Positions 53,804-62,691 of a stretch of 64,000 bases of DNA are shown piece by piece. This DNA comes from Lachnospiraceae bacterium (GTDB lineage: Bacteria; Bacillota; Clostridia; Lachnospirales; Lachnospiraceae), in contig JAGBBV010000008.1 in the NCBI GenBank assembly GCA_017938315.1, positions 1 to 64,000 on the forward strand. The letters are read 5' to 3'. The notes below the pieces were generated by a model, which saw nothing but the letters and a program-made list of their open reading frames with translations, was not told the origin of the DNA and did no database searches. The position numbers and the translations under genes were made by a program. Every line of letters begins with the position of its first letter. Position 1 is the first letter of the stretch.

Positions 53804-54499
53804 TTATCTTAATACAGCAACAGATACTGTGTATCCGTTTTCACACTTTCCTATTTTTCCAAGGTAACAGGTTGCTGTGGGATTATCGAAAGTTACCCCC
53901 ATGACATCCATCACTACACGATCCAATGCAGTGGTCACATCCTCTCCAAGAGGAATCGGAATCGTTCTAAATATCATGCCATCTATAAAATCATCTACTC
54001 TGTTATATCCAAGACGTGTCAACTCATCATTAATTGCACTTCTAAGCTGTGCTTCATAATCATCATTGGCCTGAGGCGCATAAATAGAACCGCTGTTAGG
54101 ATCATTGTTATGGCAAACCTGATGCTGGAATTCTTCTTCTAATATGAAATATCCGCTTCCCGCAGGTTCCGGAGTAGGCTCAGGCGTGGGCTCAGGTGTA
54201 GGTTCCGGAGTAGGCTCAGGCGTAGGCTCAGGTGTGGGCTCCGGCGTAGGCTCAGGTGTGGGTTCCGGAGTAGGCTCAGGCGTGGGCTCAGGTGTCGGTT
54301 CCGGTGTAGGTTCCGCTGTGGGCTCCGGTGTAGGTTCCGGTGTAGGCTCTACTACTTCTACCACCTCCGGTTCAGGTGCTTTTGTTGCATTGTAAACAAT
54401 AGGTGTCGCAATTGCACCAAGCGTTGCAAGTGTTGCCAATGTTGTTACGAACTTTCCTTTTGCACTGAGTGCAAGAAATTTTCCAATTAATCCGGACAT
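53804..54499 (-). CDS. Membrane-anchored PTPEP-repeat surface protein
   Basis: 231 residues. One hydrophobic helix (about 15-36), a Pro/Glu-rich stretch of repeated PTPEP units (about 50-112) that acts as a wall-spanning stalk, and a C-terminal globular domain of about 115 residues with four Cys (QHQVCHNN ... [17 protein letters not shown]). I do not recognise the globular domain. Its promoter is at 54538-54566. Length of the repeat tract may vary between strains. Confidence 0.8.
   Translation of the reverse strand: MSGLIGKFLALSAKGKFVTTLATLATLGAIATPIVYNATKAPEPEVVEVVEPTPEPTPEPTAEPTPEPTPEPTPEPTPEPTPEPTPEPTPEPTPEPTPEPTPEPTPEPTPEPAGSGYFILEEEFQHQVCHNNDPNSGSIYAPQANDDYEAQLRSAINDELTRLGYNRVDDFIDGMIFRTIPIPLGEDVTTALDRVVMDVMGVTFDNPTATCYLGKIGKCENGYTVSVAVLR
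54168..54350 (-). repeat. Coding tandem repeat (PTPEP)
   Basis: About fifteen imperfect 12-bp units of the form GGTTCCGGAGTA/GGCTCAGGCGTG (plus-strand view), encoding alternating Pro-Glu-Pro-Thr. Synonymous changes between units show that the tract is not a recent simple expansion. Confidence 0.85.
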
Positions 54500-54537
54500 C
54501 TTATGTACCTCACCTTTAATAAGATTTCATGCGTTAT

Positions 54538-54566
54538 ATTATATCACAAGCATCAATTTTATTCAA
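54538..54566 (-). promoter_or_regulatory. Promoter of the PTPEP-repeat gene
   Basis: Minus-strand TTGAAT (54561-54566), 17-bp spacer, TATAAT (54538-54543). Confidence 0.75.
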
Positions 54567-54609
54567 TAAAAGAGGACTCACTTGTTGTTCGCAACAAATA
54601 AGTCCTCTT
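54566..54609 (-). terminator. Hairpin at the left flank of element 2
   Basis: AAGAGGACT/AGTCCTCTT with further inner pairing (TTGTTGTTCGCAACAA), then TTTTATTG on the minus strand. It precedes the PTPEP gene promoter and separates it from element 2. Confidence 0.75.
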
Positions 54610-54730
54610 AGTTATACTTTTTTAGATTTTATTATATTAATAGTTTACAATAACAAACAATTTTACACAAGTCATCTCGCAACCCCTTATAAAATGGGCA
54701 TTTGTTAGCTTTTCACATTTTCCAAATAGC

Positions 54731-54756
54731 AAAAGTGATATTTATAAGTGATACTT
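54731..54756 (+). repeat. Left end direct repeat of element 2
   Basis: AAAAGTGATA-TTTAT-AAGTGATACTT. The same 10 and 11 bp arms recur at 61784-61809 around a different central 5 bp, as expected for a tyrosine recombinase site with non-identical overlap sequences. Confidence 0.65.
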
Positions 54757-54785
54757 AAAACATATCCAAATGCCTTTCACACCCA

Positions 54786-55097
54786 CTATATAGCAATAGA
54801 TTGCCCTAAATGATGAGTAAAAAAATCGTCAAAGTCTTCACGTTTTACATAATATTCCTTGCCAATCTTGATACTATATTTCATTTGAAATAAAACCTTT
54901 AAAAATCTCAACGCCTTATCGTCTTCGCATTTCAACAGAACTTTTATATCGTCCTTATTATAAATGGTTTTATATATTTCTTCTTCAAACTCATACTTAT
55001 CATTTTCGTTATAGTCGTCTTTTTCCATTAGGTCTTCTATCGTCACAAGGTTCCTATATCGTTCGCATAATAATTCATCTATCTTAATTTCTTCCAT
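54786..55097 (-). CDS. Excisionase-like small protein
   Basis: 103 residues, acidic N-terminal half, then DIKVLLKCEDDKALRFLKVL and KIGKEYYVKREDFDDFF, which matches the pattern of MerR-like winged-helix excisionases (hydrophobic helix-turn-helix, then IG..Y.V...DF..F). It lies at the left end of the element, where Xis proteins of Tn916-like elements help Int to excise. The N-terminal extension is unusual. Assignment rests on pattern only. Confidence 0.6.
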   Translation of the reverse strand: MEEIKIDELLCERYRNLVTIEDLMEKDDYNENDKYEFEEEIYKTIYNKDDIKVLLKCEDDKALRFLKVLFQMKYSIKIGKEYYVKREDFDDFFTHHLGQSIAI

Positions 55098-55518
55098 AGT
55101 CTCACCTCATTTTTATCCTAAAACTTGAAATGGAATTTTTTTATTTATTATAATATGTATATCTTAATCTCGCAAGATTTTTACGTTTAAGAAAGAGTAG
55201 TTACGTTTGGAATTTTTATTTGTGTTATTCACTATTTTTCACGATAAGTAAGGAGTTTATTTTAGTGGTATTCATTCTCGCAAATGAATACATTTAATAG
55301 GCAACTTGCTTTTTTTATAGATGTTGCTTGTCTTTAGTCCACGCTCCCTAATGTGGATTGTATCACAAACTTTTATTTCGTGAGTATGTGGCGTTTAGTC
55401 GCTTTTCAAGCGATTGTAATTCAAGGATAGAGAGATAAACCAAATTTGTCATAAGTCGCCATTAAGGGCGCGATATGCGCCTTAATGGCGATTTTACATA
55501 GACGTAAGGAGTATTCAA
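55098..55518. other. Gene-free interval with hairpins upstream of the plus-strand recombinase
   Basis: 421 bp without a coding frame. It holds a perfect 9-bp hairpin GTATTCATT/AATGAATAC (55268-55291), a short GTCGCTT/AAGCGAT stem near 55400, and a long stem at 55457-55490: CGCCATTAAG-GCGC pairing with GCGC-CTTAATGGCG, one bulged G, ending 28 nt before the recombinase ATG. The last is followed by ATTTTA and could attenuate the gene or be a recombination site. Confidence 0.55.
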
Positions 55519-56436
55519 ATGAAAAGTATCAAGTGTCAATTTCAACACTCAATCAATATGAATTTTAGAGAAAATATCGACAAACACGCCCAAAAGCAAA
55601 ATGGTGCTATAAGTGGTAGCACATCAATTTATAGTTACAACGAAAAGTTTCGTTTACTTGATGTATCAAGCAATCTTTCCAATTTTCTCAAAGCAAATTA
55701 TCCCAACGTAAAATATATAAGGGATATTCAACCAATGCACATTCAAGAATTTTTGAATAGTAAAAAGGATTGCACCCAACAATCCATTAACTCATACATT
55801 CAATCACTCAAAAAATTAGAAAGGGTTGCCAACAAATGCTATGGACTATCAAACAATAATATGAGTAAAATTGTTGCCCCTATTGTCACCAAAAAACAAA
55901 GTGAGTTAAGGGGAGCAACCCACCCTATCACGCAAAGCAATTACGAAAAAATTTTAACCTATTGCTTAAACAACCCAAGTAAAAGTGGCGATTGTCTTTT
56001 ATTAAATTATGCTTGCTCCAACTCGCACGCCTTTCGTGTGCAAGAGCTTGCACGAATAAAACTCGACAATATCGCCCCCAATGGTATGATTACGATTGAC
56101 AATGCCAAGGGTGGTAAAACCTATATGGCACATTGCCCCAACTTAGACTTTTTACAAGTTACCATCCGGAAACAATATGACCCTAATGGCAAGTTGCTTT
56201 TTGGCATCAATGGCAATTCAATTAACAAATATCTTTCACGTGTATGTGACAAGTTGGGCATTGATGAAAAATATTCATTCCACGACATAAGGCGTTTCCA
56301 CGCTCAAGAATTTTACGATAACCTACGAAACAATGGATATGATATTAAAAATGCCACCTTGGAAACGAGCAAATATTTAGGACATAACACCCCACGCGAA
56401 CGAATGATGACACAATCCTATATTACCATATGGTAA
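55519..56436 (+). CDS. Tyrosine recombinase
   Basis: 305 residues. N-terminal SAM-like core-binding domain (about 45-115), then a catalytic domain with Arg in SHAFRVQELARI, Lys in NAKGGKTYM, HxxR in FHDIRRFHAQ, His in LGHNTPRER and Tyr in QSYITIW near the C-terminus. All five catalytic residues appear present. It differs strongly from the second recombinase at the other end, resembling chromosome-type or phage-type solo recombinases. AAGGAG precedes the start. Confidence 0.88.
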   Translation: MKSIKCQFQHSINMNFRENIDKHAQKQNGAISGSTSIYSYNEKFRLLDVSSNLSNFLKANYPNVKYIRDIQPMHIQEFLNSKKDCTQQSINSYIQSLKKLERVANKCYGLSNNNMSKIVAPIVTKKQSELRGATHPITQSNYEKILTYCLNNPSKSGDCLLLNYACSNSHAFRVQELARIKLDNIAPNGMITIDNAKGGKTYMAHCPNLDFLQVTIRKQYDPNGKLLFGINGNSINKYLSRVCDKLGIDEKYSFHDIRRFHAQEFYDNLRNNGYDIKNATLETSKYLGHNTPRERMMTQSYITIW

Positions 56437-56495
56437 TTTTTGACCTCCTATATTTTGTCCTTTTGCCCTTATGTGTGAAAGGACTTTACATAGAA

Positions 56496-56524
56496 AAAAC
56501 TCCCCAACAAAAGGGGAGTTTTTT
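56496..56524 (+). terminator. Terminator of the plus-strand recombinase
   Basis: AAAACTCCCC/GGGGAGTTTT stem with a TTTTTT tail on the plus strand; also T-rich on the minus strand, so it probably serves the convergent lipoprotein gene too. Confidence 0.9.
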
Positions 56525-56551
56525 AATGTATATGTAGTTTTAATTACTTGA

Positions 56552-58288
56552 TTATTCATTGCCCAATGTAATATATCTACCTAACCTTGCATTAAACATT
56601 TCTTTTTCCGCAGCACTTAATGATTGACATTGTTTTGTTGAACTATCATATAAAATTCCACTTTCTGAGTGATAACTATAAGATGTTCCATTATATGATA
56701 TTATGCAATCATATGAAACATCTGAAATTTCATCGTTGCTCCACGCTCCCCACTCTATTATGTTCTTGACAAAACTTATATCATTCTCATCAATTTCAAA
56801 TGAAGCATCTTCTCCATTACGCGAAACCATAATAGCATTGGTATTAGTAGTGGTAGTAGTTGTTGTAACGTTAGAGTTTGGGGTTATTCCCAAATGATAA
56901 TCTAAACTTGCCATTACATCTAATGCTCTTTCATCATCATAAACATCTTCTCTTTCCACATATGTAAAGAAATACAAGTAGTCTTGTGGCATTGCATAAT
57001 CTGAACCATACAACAACGTAGCATATCCCTTATACCCATTATCATCTATGATAGGATATAAAGTTTGTATTCCATAATCATCAACTTGAAGACCAAAATC
57101 TCCTTCTACGTAATGTTCGTGTTCCATAAGACCATAAGCCCCAATATCATTCCTATCTACAATCTCATTTGTAGGAATTGCTTGAGCATTTAATTTATAA
57201 AGTCCTTCGCTTTCTTGCAATGTTAATACGCCATTACTTGCAATCGCTTGACTTCCCAAATCACTTGGTCCATACCAATGGAATAACATTTCGTGATTAT
57301 TAGGTGTTGTATAAGAAGTAATATTTCTTGACATTCCATTTTGATATGGTGACTTTTGCGTATATCCTTCCATTCCCTCAGGAAACATCCAATAGGTAGT
57401 TTTTTCTACGTACAAATTTTCTTCTTCCACAAATTCTATACTATTCATAAATTCCAATACTTTTGTTTCATCGCCACTTTGTACGCCATAAAGAATTATG
57501 TAACGTTTCTCGTTTTCATAATCATCATATATACAAGTATATGATGTACAAGGGTATATGTGATTCGTTCCACCATCTTGACTAAATACAACTTCATAAT
57601 CTGTTCTATAAATTATCTTGGCATAATTATCTCCAACATCAAGCGTATGCTCCATATCTTCATTAGGTGTAAAACGATAACTATTACCCATTAAAGGCAA
57701 CCACGATGTTTGCGCTTTTAAGGCATCTTCATTTACGCACTCTTTTATCATTCCACCATCCGAACTCATATCAGAAAACCCATACACACCAAATACAAAT
57801 TGTTCAAATCGTTGCTCCAATCCATTTGGCAAATACATTATATTGCTATCATAGATGTCTATACTATCAAAAGTCCAATCTTTTCTCTCATCTTTATTAT
57901 CAAAACGAATTGAACCTCTTACACCATTTGCATTTGTATAATTTACTAATAGTTTTTCTTCTCCACTTGGCAATGGACTTGTCGAATATTCTTCAAATGC
58001 CTCAAAAACCAAATCATCATCTAAACTATCTTCCAAAGAACCATACACATAACCTATACGATTAAAATATGCTTTATACAATTTAGCGTTTCGCACTTCA
58101 AAAGGAATGTATTCTTCTATCGCAATGGGTTCTTGTATGTCTTCAATAGGTTCTTCCACCACTTCAATAGGTTCTTGTACTTCTTCAATGGGGTTTTGTA
58201 CGTCTTGGGTGTCTTGTGTTGAAGTGCTACCACAAGCACTAAGCAAAAGACACATACATAAAGTGAGTGTTAATAATTTTGTTTTCAT
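56552..58288 (-). CDS. Large lipoprotein, cargo of element 2
   Basis: About 578 residues. Signal peptide MKTKLLTLTLCMCLLLSAC with lipobox LLSAC, a repetitive acidic linker (PIEEVQEPIEVVEEPIEDI and similar), then about 500 residues of a beta-rich extracellular portion, with two halves that each end in a tripartite pattern of Tyr-rich strands. No enzymatic motif recognised. It is the only obvious cargo gene. Start at 58288 has AAAGGAT; an in-frame ATG at 58321 would extend the signal peptide with charged residues and is less likely. Confidence 0.75.
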   Translation of the reverse strand: MKTKLLTLTLCMCLLLSACGSTSTQDTQDVQNPIEEVQEPIEVVEEPIEDIQEPIAIEEYIPFEVRNAKLYKAYFNRIGYVYGSLEDSLDDDLVFEAFEEYSTSPLPSGEEKLLVNYTNANGVRGSIRFDNKDERKDWTFDSIDIYDSNIMYLPNGLEQRFEQFVFGVYGFSDMSSDGGMIKECVNEDALKAQTSWLPLMGNSYRFTPNEDMEHTLDVGDNYAKIIYRTDYEVVFSQDGGTNHIYPCTSYTCIYDDYENEKRYIILYGVQSGDETKVLEFMNSIEFVEEENLYVEKTTYWMFPEGMEGYTQKSPYQNGMSRNITSYTTPNNHEMLFHWYGPSDLGSQAIASNGVLTLQESEGLYKLNAQAIPTNEIVDRNDIGAYGLMEHEHYVEGDFGLQVDDYGIQTLYPIIDDNGYKGYATLLYGSDYAMPQDYLYFFTYVEREDVYDDERALDVMASLDYHLGITPNSNVTTTTTTTNTNAIMVSRNGEDASFEIDENDISFVKNIIEWGAWSNDEISDVSYDCIISYNGTSYSYHSESGILYDSSTKQCQSLSAAEKEMFNARLGRYITLGNE

Positions 58289-58408
58289 ATCCTTTAATCT
58301 CCTTTGTGGAATAATTTGCACTATGATTATACACTATTTTATCTTGCAAAACAACGTGTATATTTACAAGAATTTTGCATATAAAATAATTGTTGTGAGG
58401 TGTATGAT

Positions 58409-58582
58409 ATGTTCAAAGTCGAAAAAGATTACAACGAATACCAAAACAAGACTTTTCGTATTCCAAGCGAAATAGTCAAAGAATTAGAAGTTGTTGCAAG
58501 CAAAAACAACATTAGTGTCAATCGCCTTGTTATCCAATGCCTACAATATTCGTTAGATAACTTGGACGAAAATTCAAAATAA
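58409..58582 (+). CDS. Ribbon-helix-helix protein of element 2
   Basis: About 57 residues. Strand NKTFRIPSEIVKELEVVA followed by two helices (NNISVNRLVIQCLQYSLDNL), a CopG/Arc fold. Likely local repressor, divergent from the lipoprotein gene. GAGG precedes the ATG at 58409 at 8 nt; the ATG at 58400 is also possible. Confidence 0.8.
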   Translation: MFKVEKDYNEYQNKTFRIPSEIVKELEVVASKNNISVNRLVIQCLQYSLDNLDENSK

Positions 58583-58591
58583 GCAAAATCC

Positions 58592-58622
58592 AACCTATAT
58601 GCCAATGGTGTATAGGTTTTTT
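58592..58622 (+). terminator. Terminator of the RHH gene
   Basis: AACCTATA/TATAGGTT, 8-bp stem, 11-nt loop, then TTTT. Confidence 0.8.
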
Positions 58623-58692
58623 GTTACCATCCGGGAACAAATGTATATTACTATTATTTTTAGTTGCTCGAGGCGTTTTTAGGTGTGCTTAA

Positions 58693-58720
58693 CTCTTGGT
58701 CTTGGTCTAAAGACCAAGAG
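58693..58720. other. Hairpin downstream of the AEP primase gene
   Basis: CTCTTGGTCT/AGACCAAGAG, perfect 10-bp stem and 8-nt loop, with two more partial GGTCTTGGT copies nearby (58697 and 58739). No T-run; could be an origin or binding site. Confidence 0.5.
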
Positions 58721-58789
58721 AACAAGCATTTTATATTGGTCTTGGTACTAAGAAAAAAGAGATTATTAGCAATAATGAAAAAAATAGTC

Positions 58790-60190
58790 TCATTTTTTCT
58801 TATGTCGATAGTAGGTTGCTCTTGAAATTCCTTGTGTTTCCCAAGGTTTTGGTTGCTTTTCTATTTCTGAAGGACGATTTTTATTACAAATTCTCGATAT
58901 GGTGGAAATGCTTGTATTTACTTCCTTGGCAATCTCGTCATAATTATGTCCCTTGGATAGCATTTCAAGTATTTGGGTATTTCTTATTGCTTTTGCCTTT
59001 CGCTTTTCTTCCCTTTCTTCTTCACTAATGGATTGATAACAAGGATTGTATATAAAATCCTTTGTTGCCACTATTCCATAATCTCCACTTTGCAAATTAA
59101 GATATTCAAGAATTTTTGCATTTGTAAAATAACGATAATTCATCTCTATTTTTTTCTCATCTTCAAAGTTGCTATTGCAATAGTCTAAAATTGTGATAAG
59201 TCTTTGTGTTGTAAGGGGTTCCCTATAATTATCGTTGAATGCGAAAAGCACAATTCTTGCTTGCTCATAGGGCATTATGTTTAATAGAAAATTAGCAAGC
59301 ACTAAACAAGTCCTATTTCTATTTTCGTGTCCCCCATAAGGAAGATTTTTTAAAAGGTCTTTTTGATAAGAGAAAATAGCATCTACAATCTTTTTACACC
59401 TTTTCTTATTGGCACCCTTTTTTGATTGAAACTTGGGAGCAATGGTATATGTGTTTTTAAGTTGTGGGGATTTCTTGGGAATGAGTGAATACTTATCTAA
59501 TATCTCTTGAACATTGATATAATCATAATCGCTAAAGAAAAATGATGTCATTTGTTTCGTTGGGGTCTTAGTGTTGTAGGTGTATGGCATACGAAACAAA
59601 CCACATTTTCTTTTGGTTGTCGAACTATCCAACTCCACCCCTAAATCACTACACTCATTTACAATTTTTTCGTGTATGCTTAAAATATGGTTTTCCATTA
59701 TCTCTTGGATAAATGCTAACTTATAAGAGATTGCCTTTTCATAGACATAAATAAATTGAATGCCCATACCACTTTTTACACACATTGTATAAGGTATTGA
59801 TTTATTAAGTGCTATATCCAAATCCACTTTTCTTATATATGTGTCAAGATTTTCAGAAAGTTTTTTATAACTCATATATGCCTTATGACAATCTATATCA
59901 ATCACTACTCCACCATAAGAAAAAATATGTTGAGTATCTCTATTTAAAGTACCATTAACCCACATAAATTGATTAAGAGTATAATAATAATTCAAACTTT
60001 CGCATATCTCCAAACTCTCTAAAAAAGCATTTCTTTCATTGGTTTTAGGAGCTTTTAATGTATGGAATTTCCCATCTCTATTCATTCTACAAAACATTAT
60101 ATGCCCATTAAAATTTGTGTCGTGATAAATCTTATCAAAGAAAAATTTTGCTTTTGCATATTCGTATTTTTCTAAACAATCCTTGCTCAT
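58790..60190 (-). CDS. AEP-type primase/replication protein with C-terminal HTH
   Basis: 466 residues. The first 235 residues show the archaeo-eukaryotic primase pattern: acidic DxD in GGVVIDIDCHKAY (about 93-105), VKSGMGIQFIYVYE with the SGxG motif, and SSTTKRKCGLFRMPYTYN with basic nucleotide-contact residues. A PriCT-like helical region follows (YGGHENRNRTCLVLANFL), then a helix-turn-helix of the IS/resolvase type near 410-440 (EMLSKGHNYDEIAKEVNTS). It probably initiates replication of the excised element. Confidence 0.75.
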   Translation of the reverse strand: MSKDCLEKYEYAKAKFFFDKIYHDTNFNGHIMFCRMNRDGKFHTLKAPKTNERNAFLESLEICESLNYYYTLNQFMWVNGTLNRDTQHIFSYGGVVIDIDCHKAYMSYKKLSENLDTYIRKVDLDIALNKSIPYTMCVKSGMGIQFIYVYEKAISYKLAFIQEIMENHILSIHEKIVNECSDLGVELDSSTTKRKCGLFRMPYTYNTKTPTKQMTSFFFSDYDYINVQEILDKYSLIPKKSPQLKNTYTIAPKFQSKKGANKKRCKKIVDAIFSYQKDLLKNLPYGGHENRNRTCLVLANFLLNIMPYEQARIVLFAFNDNYREPLTTQRLITILDYCNSNFEDEKKIEMNYRYFTNAKILEYLNLQSGDYGIVATKDFIYNPCYQSISEEEREEKRKAKAIRNTQILEMLSKGHNYDEIAKEVNTSISTISRICNKNRPSEIEKQPKPWETQGISRATYYRHKKK

Positions 60191-60330
60191 CTAACTCCTA
60201 ACAAGCAACGAAACACACGAAATAAAATCGTGTGCCCCCTACTTTCAAAAAATTATTTTTGAAAGCATACGAAATTGAGATTGAGCAAATCAAATTTTAG
60301 GAATACCCATTTAGGGATATTTTTGACAAC

Positions 60331-60366
60331 TAAAAAAAGACCACTTGATTTTATTCAAATGGTCTT
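60331..60366 (-). terminator. Terminator of the integrase gene
   Basis: AAGACCA-TTGA pairs with TCAA-TGGTCTT around a 6-nt loop, one mismatch, then seven T on the minus strand, 14 nt after the stop codon. Confidence 0.9.
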
Positions 60367-60379
60367 CTTGTTTATCGCT

Positions 60380-61723
60380 TTATAGATAGTCTTTGTATTT
60401 TTCCATTAGTACTTTTAATAGTTTCAATTCGTCTTCATCAAAATCTTTTATCTTTTCCTTTTTGTCTTTTTCTTCTAAAAAGAGTTTTGAGGGTGTTTGT
60501 ATCGTTTTCAAAATTTCTTCGTTAGCGTGGGTATAAACCTTTTCGTTCACTTCCCTTGTATGCCCCAACATCATCGAAGTAACAAGTGAATTACCCCTAC
60601 TTGACATATTTGCATAACTATTCATTGTGTGCCTTAAAGAGTGCAAGCAAAGTCCTTTAATTCCATTCTTGCCACTTTGTACGCCCCTATCAATGCCAAG
60701 TTTATTACATAAACTTTTAAACCCTACCTCCATAGTTGCATTACTTCTACGTTTCCCATTTCTAAAGGTGGGATAAAGTAAATCATCTACATTACATTCA
60801 CAATATAGGGAAGTTTGTTCGCGCATTTCTTTGATACATTCCAAACACAAATCCGTTATATAAACTTCTCTTGTCTTCCCATTCTTGGGAACTTTTACAT
60901 ATTCTTCTATGCCCTCATCTTTGTTGCCATTTTTATAGCGATAGGCACGACTTTTGTTTATTGTAATAATTCGTCTATCAAGGTCAATACAATCATTTGT
61001 AAGACTTGCAAACTCGCTCGCACGCAAACCGGTTTCCAAAAGGAAAACTACCACAACACTATATTGCCCTATGTGTTGTTTATATGCCTCATAAAATTTC
61101 AAAATATCTTCCTTGGTAAAAATCTCTTTTTTATTCTTTTCCACTTCTTCCATATGGGCGTTATATTCGTCCATTACTTCTTTTTTCATTTCCACTTGCC
61201 TTGCATAATTTTCACTTAGCAAGGAACGTGCTACCAAATTATCACAAAGTCGCCTACAAAGTTGGATAGGGAACGAACACGTTTTTTTGCTATACTTTTT
61301 CCCTATTTCGTCAAAGTATTCTTCAAAGGTCTTTTTAGATAGCATATGTAATTGCATACGTGAGATTGGATAAGGGTGGAAACAATTCTTAATTGCTTTT
61401 GTATAAGAATAATATCCACTTTCCGTTATGCTCAACCTCGCCACTTGGTCTAAATACTCGTCCATATAGACGCCAAACGTTTTTGTCTTATCTATCTTCA
61501 CATCACGATTATTGTAATTAAGTTCTTTTTCCCAAGCAAGCATTGCCATACGTGCGTTTTTTCTCGCCTCTTGCTCATTCTTCCCTTTACGTTTAAATCT
61601 CTTGGGTTTATAAGTTTTAGGATTGATGTACTTGGATTGTATCACGCATTCCCATTGCCCATCGCTTAATTTTCTTGCACTACCTTGCCCATTATCTTCC
61701 CTTGTACGAATACTTTTTGCCAT
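60380..61723 (-). CDS. Tyrosine integrase, Tn916/phage type
   Basis: 447 residues. N-terminal arm-binding domain with basic residues (TREDNGQGSARKLSDGQWEC), SAM-like core-binding domain, and catalytic domain with Arg in LLETGLRASEFASL, Lys in PKNGKTREVYI, HxxR in LHSLRHTMNS, His in MLGHTREV and Tyr in KVYTHANEE. A charged helical tail of about 45 residues follows. It is 60 bp from the right-end direct repeat, the normal position of the enzyme that moves the element. Confidence 0.95.
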   Translation of the reverse strand: MAKSIRTREDNGQGSARKLSDGQWECVIQSKYINPKTYKPKRFKRKGKNEQEARKNARMAMLAWEKELNYNNRDVKIDKTKTFGVYMDEYLDQVARLSITESGYYSYTKAIKNCFHPYPISRMQLHMLSKKTFEEYFDEIGKKYSKKTCSFPIQLCRRLCDNLVARSLLSENYARQVEMKKEVMDEYNAHMEEVEKNKKEIFTKEDILKFYEAYKQHIGQYSVVVVFLLETGLRASEFASLTNDCIDLDRRIITINKSRAYRYKNGNKDEGIEEYVKVPKNGKTREVYITDLCLECIKEMREQTSLYCECNVDDLLYPTFRNGKRRSNATMEVGFKSLCNKLGIDRGVQSGKNGIKGLCLHSLRHTMNSYANMSSRGNSLVTSMMLGHTREVNEKVYTHANEEILKTIQTPSKLFLEEKDKKEKIKDFDEDELKLLKVLMEKYKDYL

Positions 61724-61783
61724 AAAAGCACCCCTTTCCTTTTGTAAATATCACTTTTTTCTTTTATTTTTCCTTTTCGATGA

Positions 61784-61809
61784 AAAAGTGATAAATTTAA
61801 GTGATACTT
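61784..61809 (+). repeat. Right end direct repeat of element 2
   Basis: AAAAGTGATA-AATTT-AAGTGATACTT, partner of 54731-54756. An inverted partial copy (AAGTGATATTTAC on the minus strand) lies just inside at about 61744-61757 and may be an integrase arm site. Confidence 0.65.
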
Positions 61810-61828
61810 CTAACATTATAAAACACAA

Positions 61829-61869
61829 CAAAAAGGGCGTCAATTAGTGAAAGCCACTAAAAGACACCC
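61829..61869 (-). terminator. tpiA terminator
   Basis: GGGTGTC/GACGCCC with inner TTAGTG/CACTAA pairing, then TTTTTGTTG on the minus strand. Element 2 begins 20 bp beyond it. Confidence 0.85.
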
Positions 61870-61925
61870 TTATTTACTAGGTTTTTCAACCCAAAAATCT
61901 GTGAAAATTGTTCAACTTTTTCTAA

Positions 61926-62675
61926 TTACTTATAGTTAACGATCTTACCAAAGTCAGCCTTAAGGGAAGCACCACCAACAAGACCACCGTCGATGTCGGG
62001 CTGTGCAAATAATTCAGCTGCATTTGCTGCGTTTACAGAACCGCCGTACTGGATACGAACAGCCTGCGCTGTAGCTTCATCATACATTTCAGCGATGCAG
62101 TCACGGATTCCCTTACATACTTCCTGAGCCTGCTCTGTAGTAGCAGTTTTACCTGTACCGATAGCCCAGATAGGTTCGTAAGCGATAACCATTCCCTTAA
62201 CCTGGTCAGCTGTTACACCAACTAAGTCAGACTTAATCTGAAGTCTGATCCAGTCCATAGTAACGCCCATTTCTCTCTGTTCAAGAGATTCACCACAGCA
62301 AAGAATCGGAATAAGACCAGCTTCAAGAGCCTTCTTAACCTTCTTATTTAACATGCAATCGCATTCTTTGAAGTAGTCACGTCTTTCGGAATGTCCGATA
62401 ATAACATACTTAACACCTGCATCTACTAACATTTCTGCAGAGATTTCACCTGTGTAAGCACCCTTATCTTCAAAGTACATATTTTCAGCACCAACTTCAA
62501 CGTTTGTTCCCTTAACAGCTTCTACTACGGGAACGATGTCGATAGCAGGTACGCAGTAAACTACGTCTACTGTATCAGATTTTACTAAATCTTTTAATTC
62601 AGCACATAAAGCAACTGCCTGAGAAGGAGTCATGTTCATTTTCCAGTTGCCGGCTACAATTTTCTTTCTTGCCAT
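61926..62675 (-). CDS. tpiA: Triosephosphate isomerase
   Basis: 249 residues. Converts dihydroxyacetone phosphate and glyceraldehyde 3-phosphate. N-x-K start AGNWKMN, catalytic His in VIIGHSERR, catalytic Glu in [14 protein letters not shown], and phosphate loop GGSVNAANA and GLVGGASLK. It follows pgk by 16 nt, one glycolytic operon. Confidence 0.98.
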   Translation of the reverse strand: MARKKIVAGNWKMNMTPSQAVALCAELKDLVKSDTVDVVYCVPAIDIVPVVEAVKGTNVEVGAENMYFEDKGAYTGEISAEMLVDAGVKYVIIGHSERRDYFKECDCMLNKKVKKALEAGLIPILCCGESLEQREMGVTMDWIRLQIKSDLVGVTADQVKGMVIAYEPIWAIGTGKTATTEQAQEVCKGIRDCIAEMYDEATAQAVRIQYGGSVNAANAAELFAQPDIDGGLVGGASLKADFGKIVNYK

Positions 62676-62691
62676 TTTAACTATCTCCTTT

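Larger units (their letters stand above)
54731..61809. mobile_element. Element 2: small integrative element beyond tpiA
   Basis: About 7.1 kb bounded by 26-bp direct repeats, inserted between the tpiA terminator (61829-61869) and the chromosomal hairpin at 54566-54609. Contents in order: Xis-like protein, tyrosine recombinase (plus strand), large lipoprotein, ribbon-helix-helix protein, AEP-type primase with HTH, tyrosine integrase. No relaxase or conjugation gene is recognisable. Genes are very AT-rich compared with the flanking tpiA/pgk. Confidence 0.75.

Noticed and set aside
54144-54395. Gly-Ser-Val repeat protein on the plus strand
   Set aside because: It is the complement of the PTPEP repeat tract; the minus-strand gene has promoter, start and a globular C-terminal domain.
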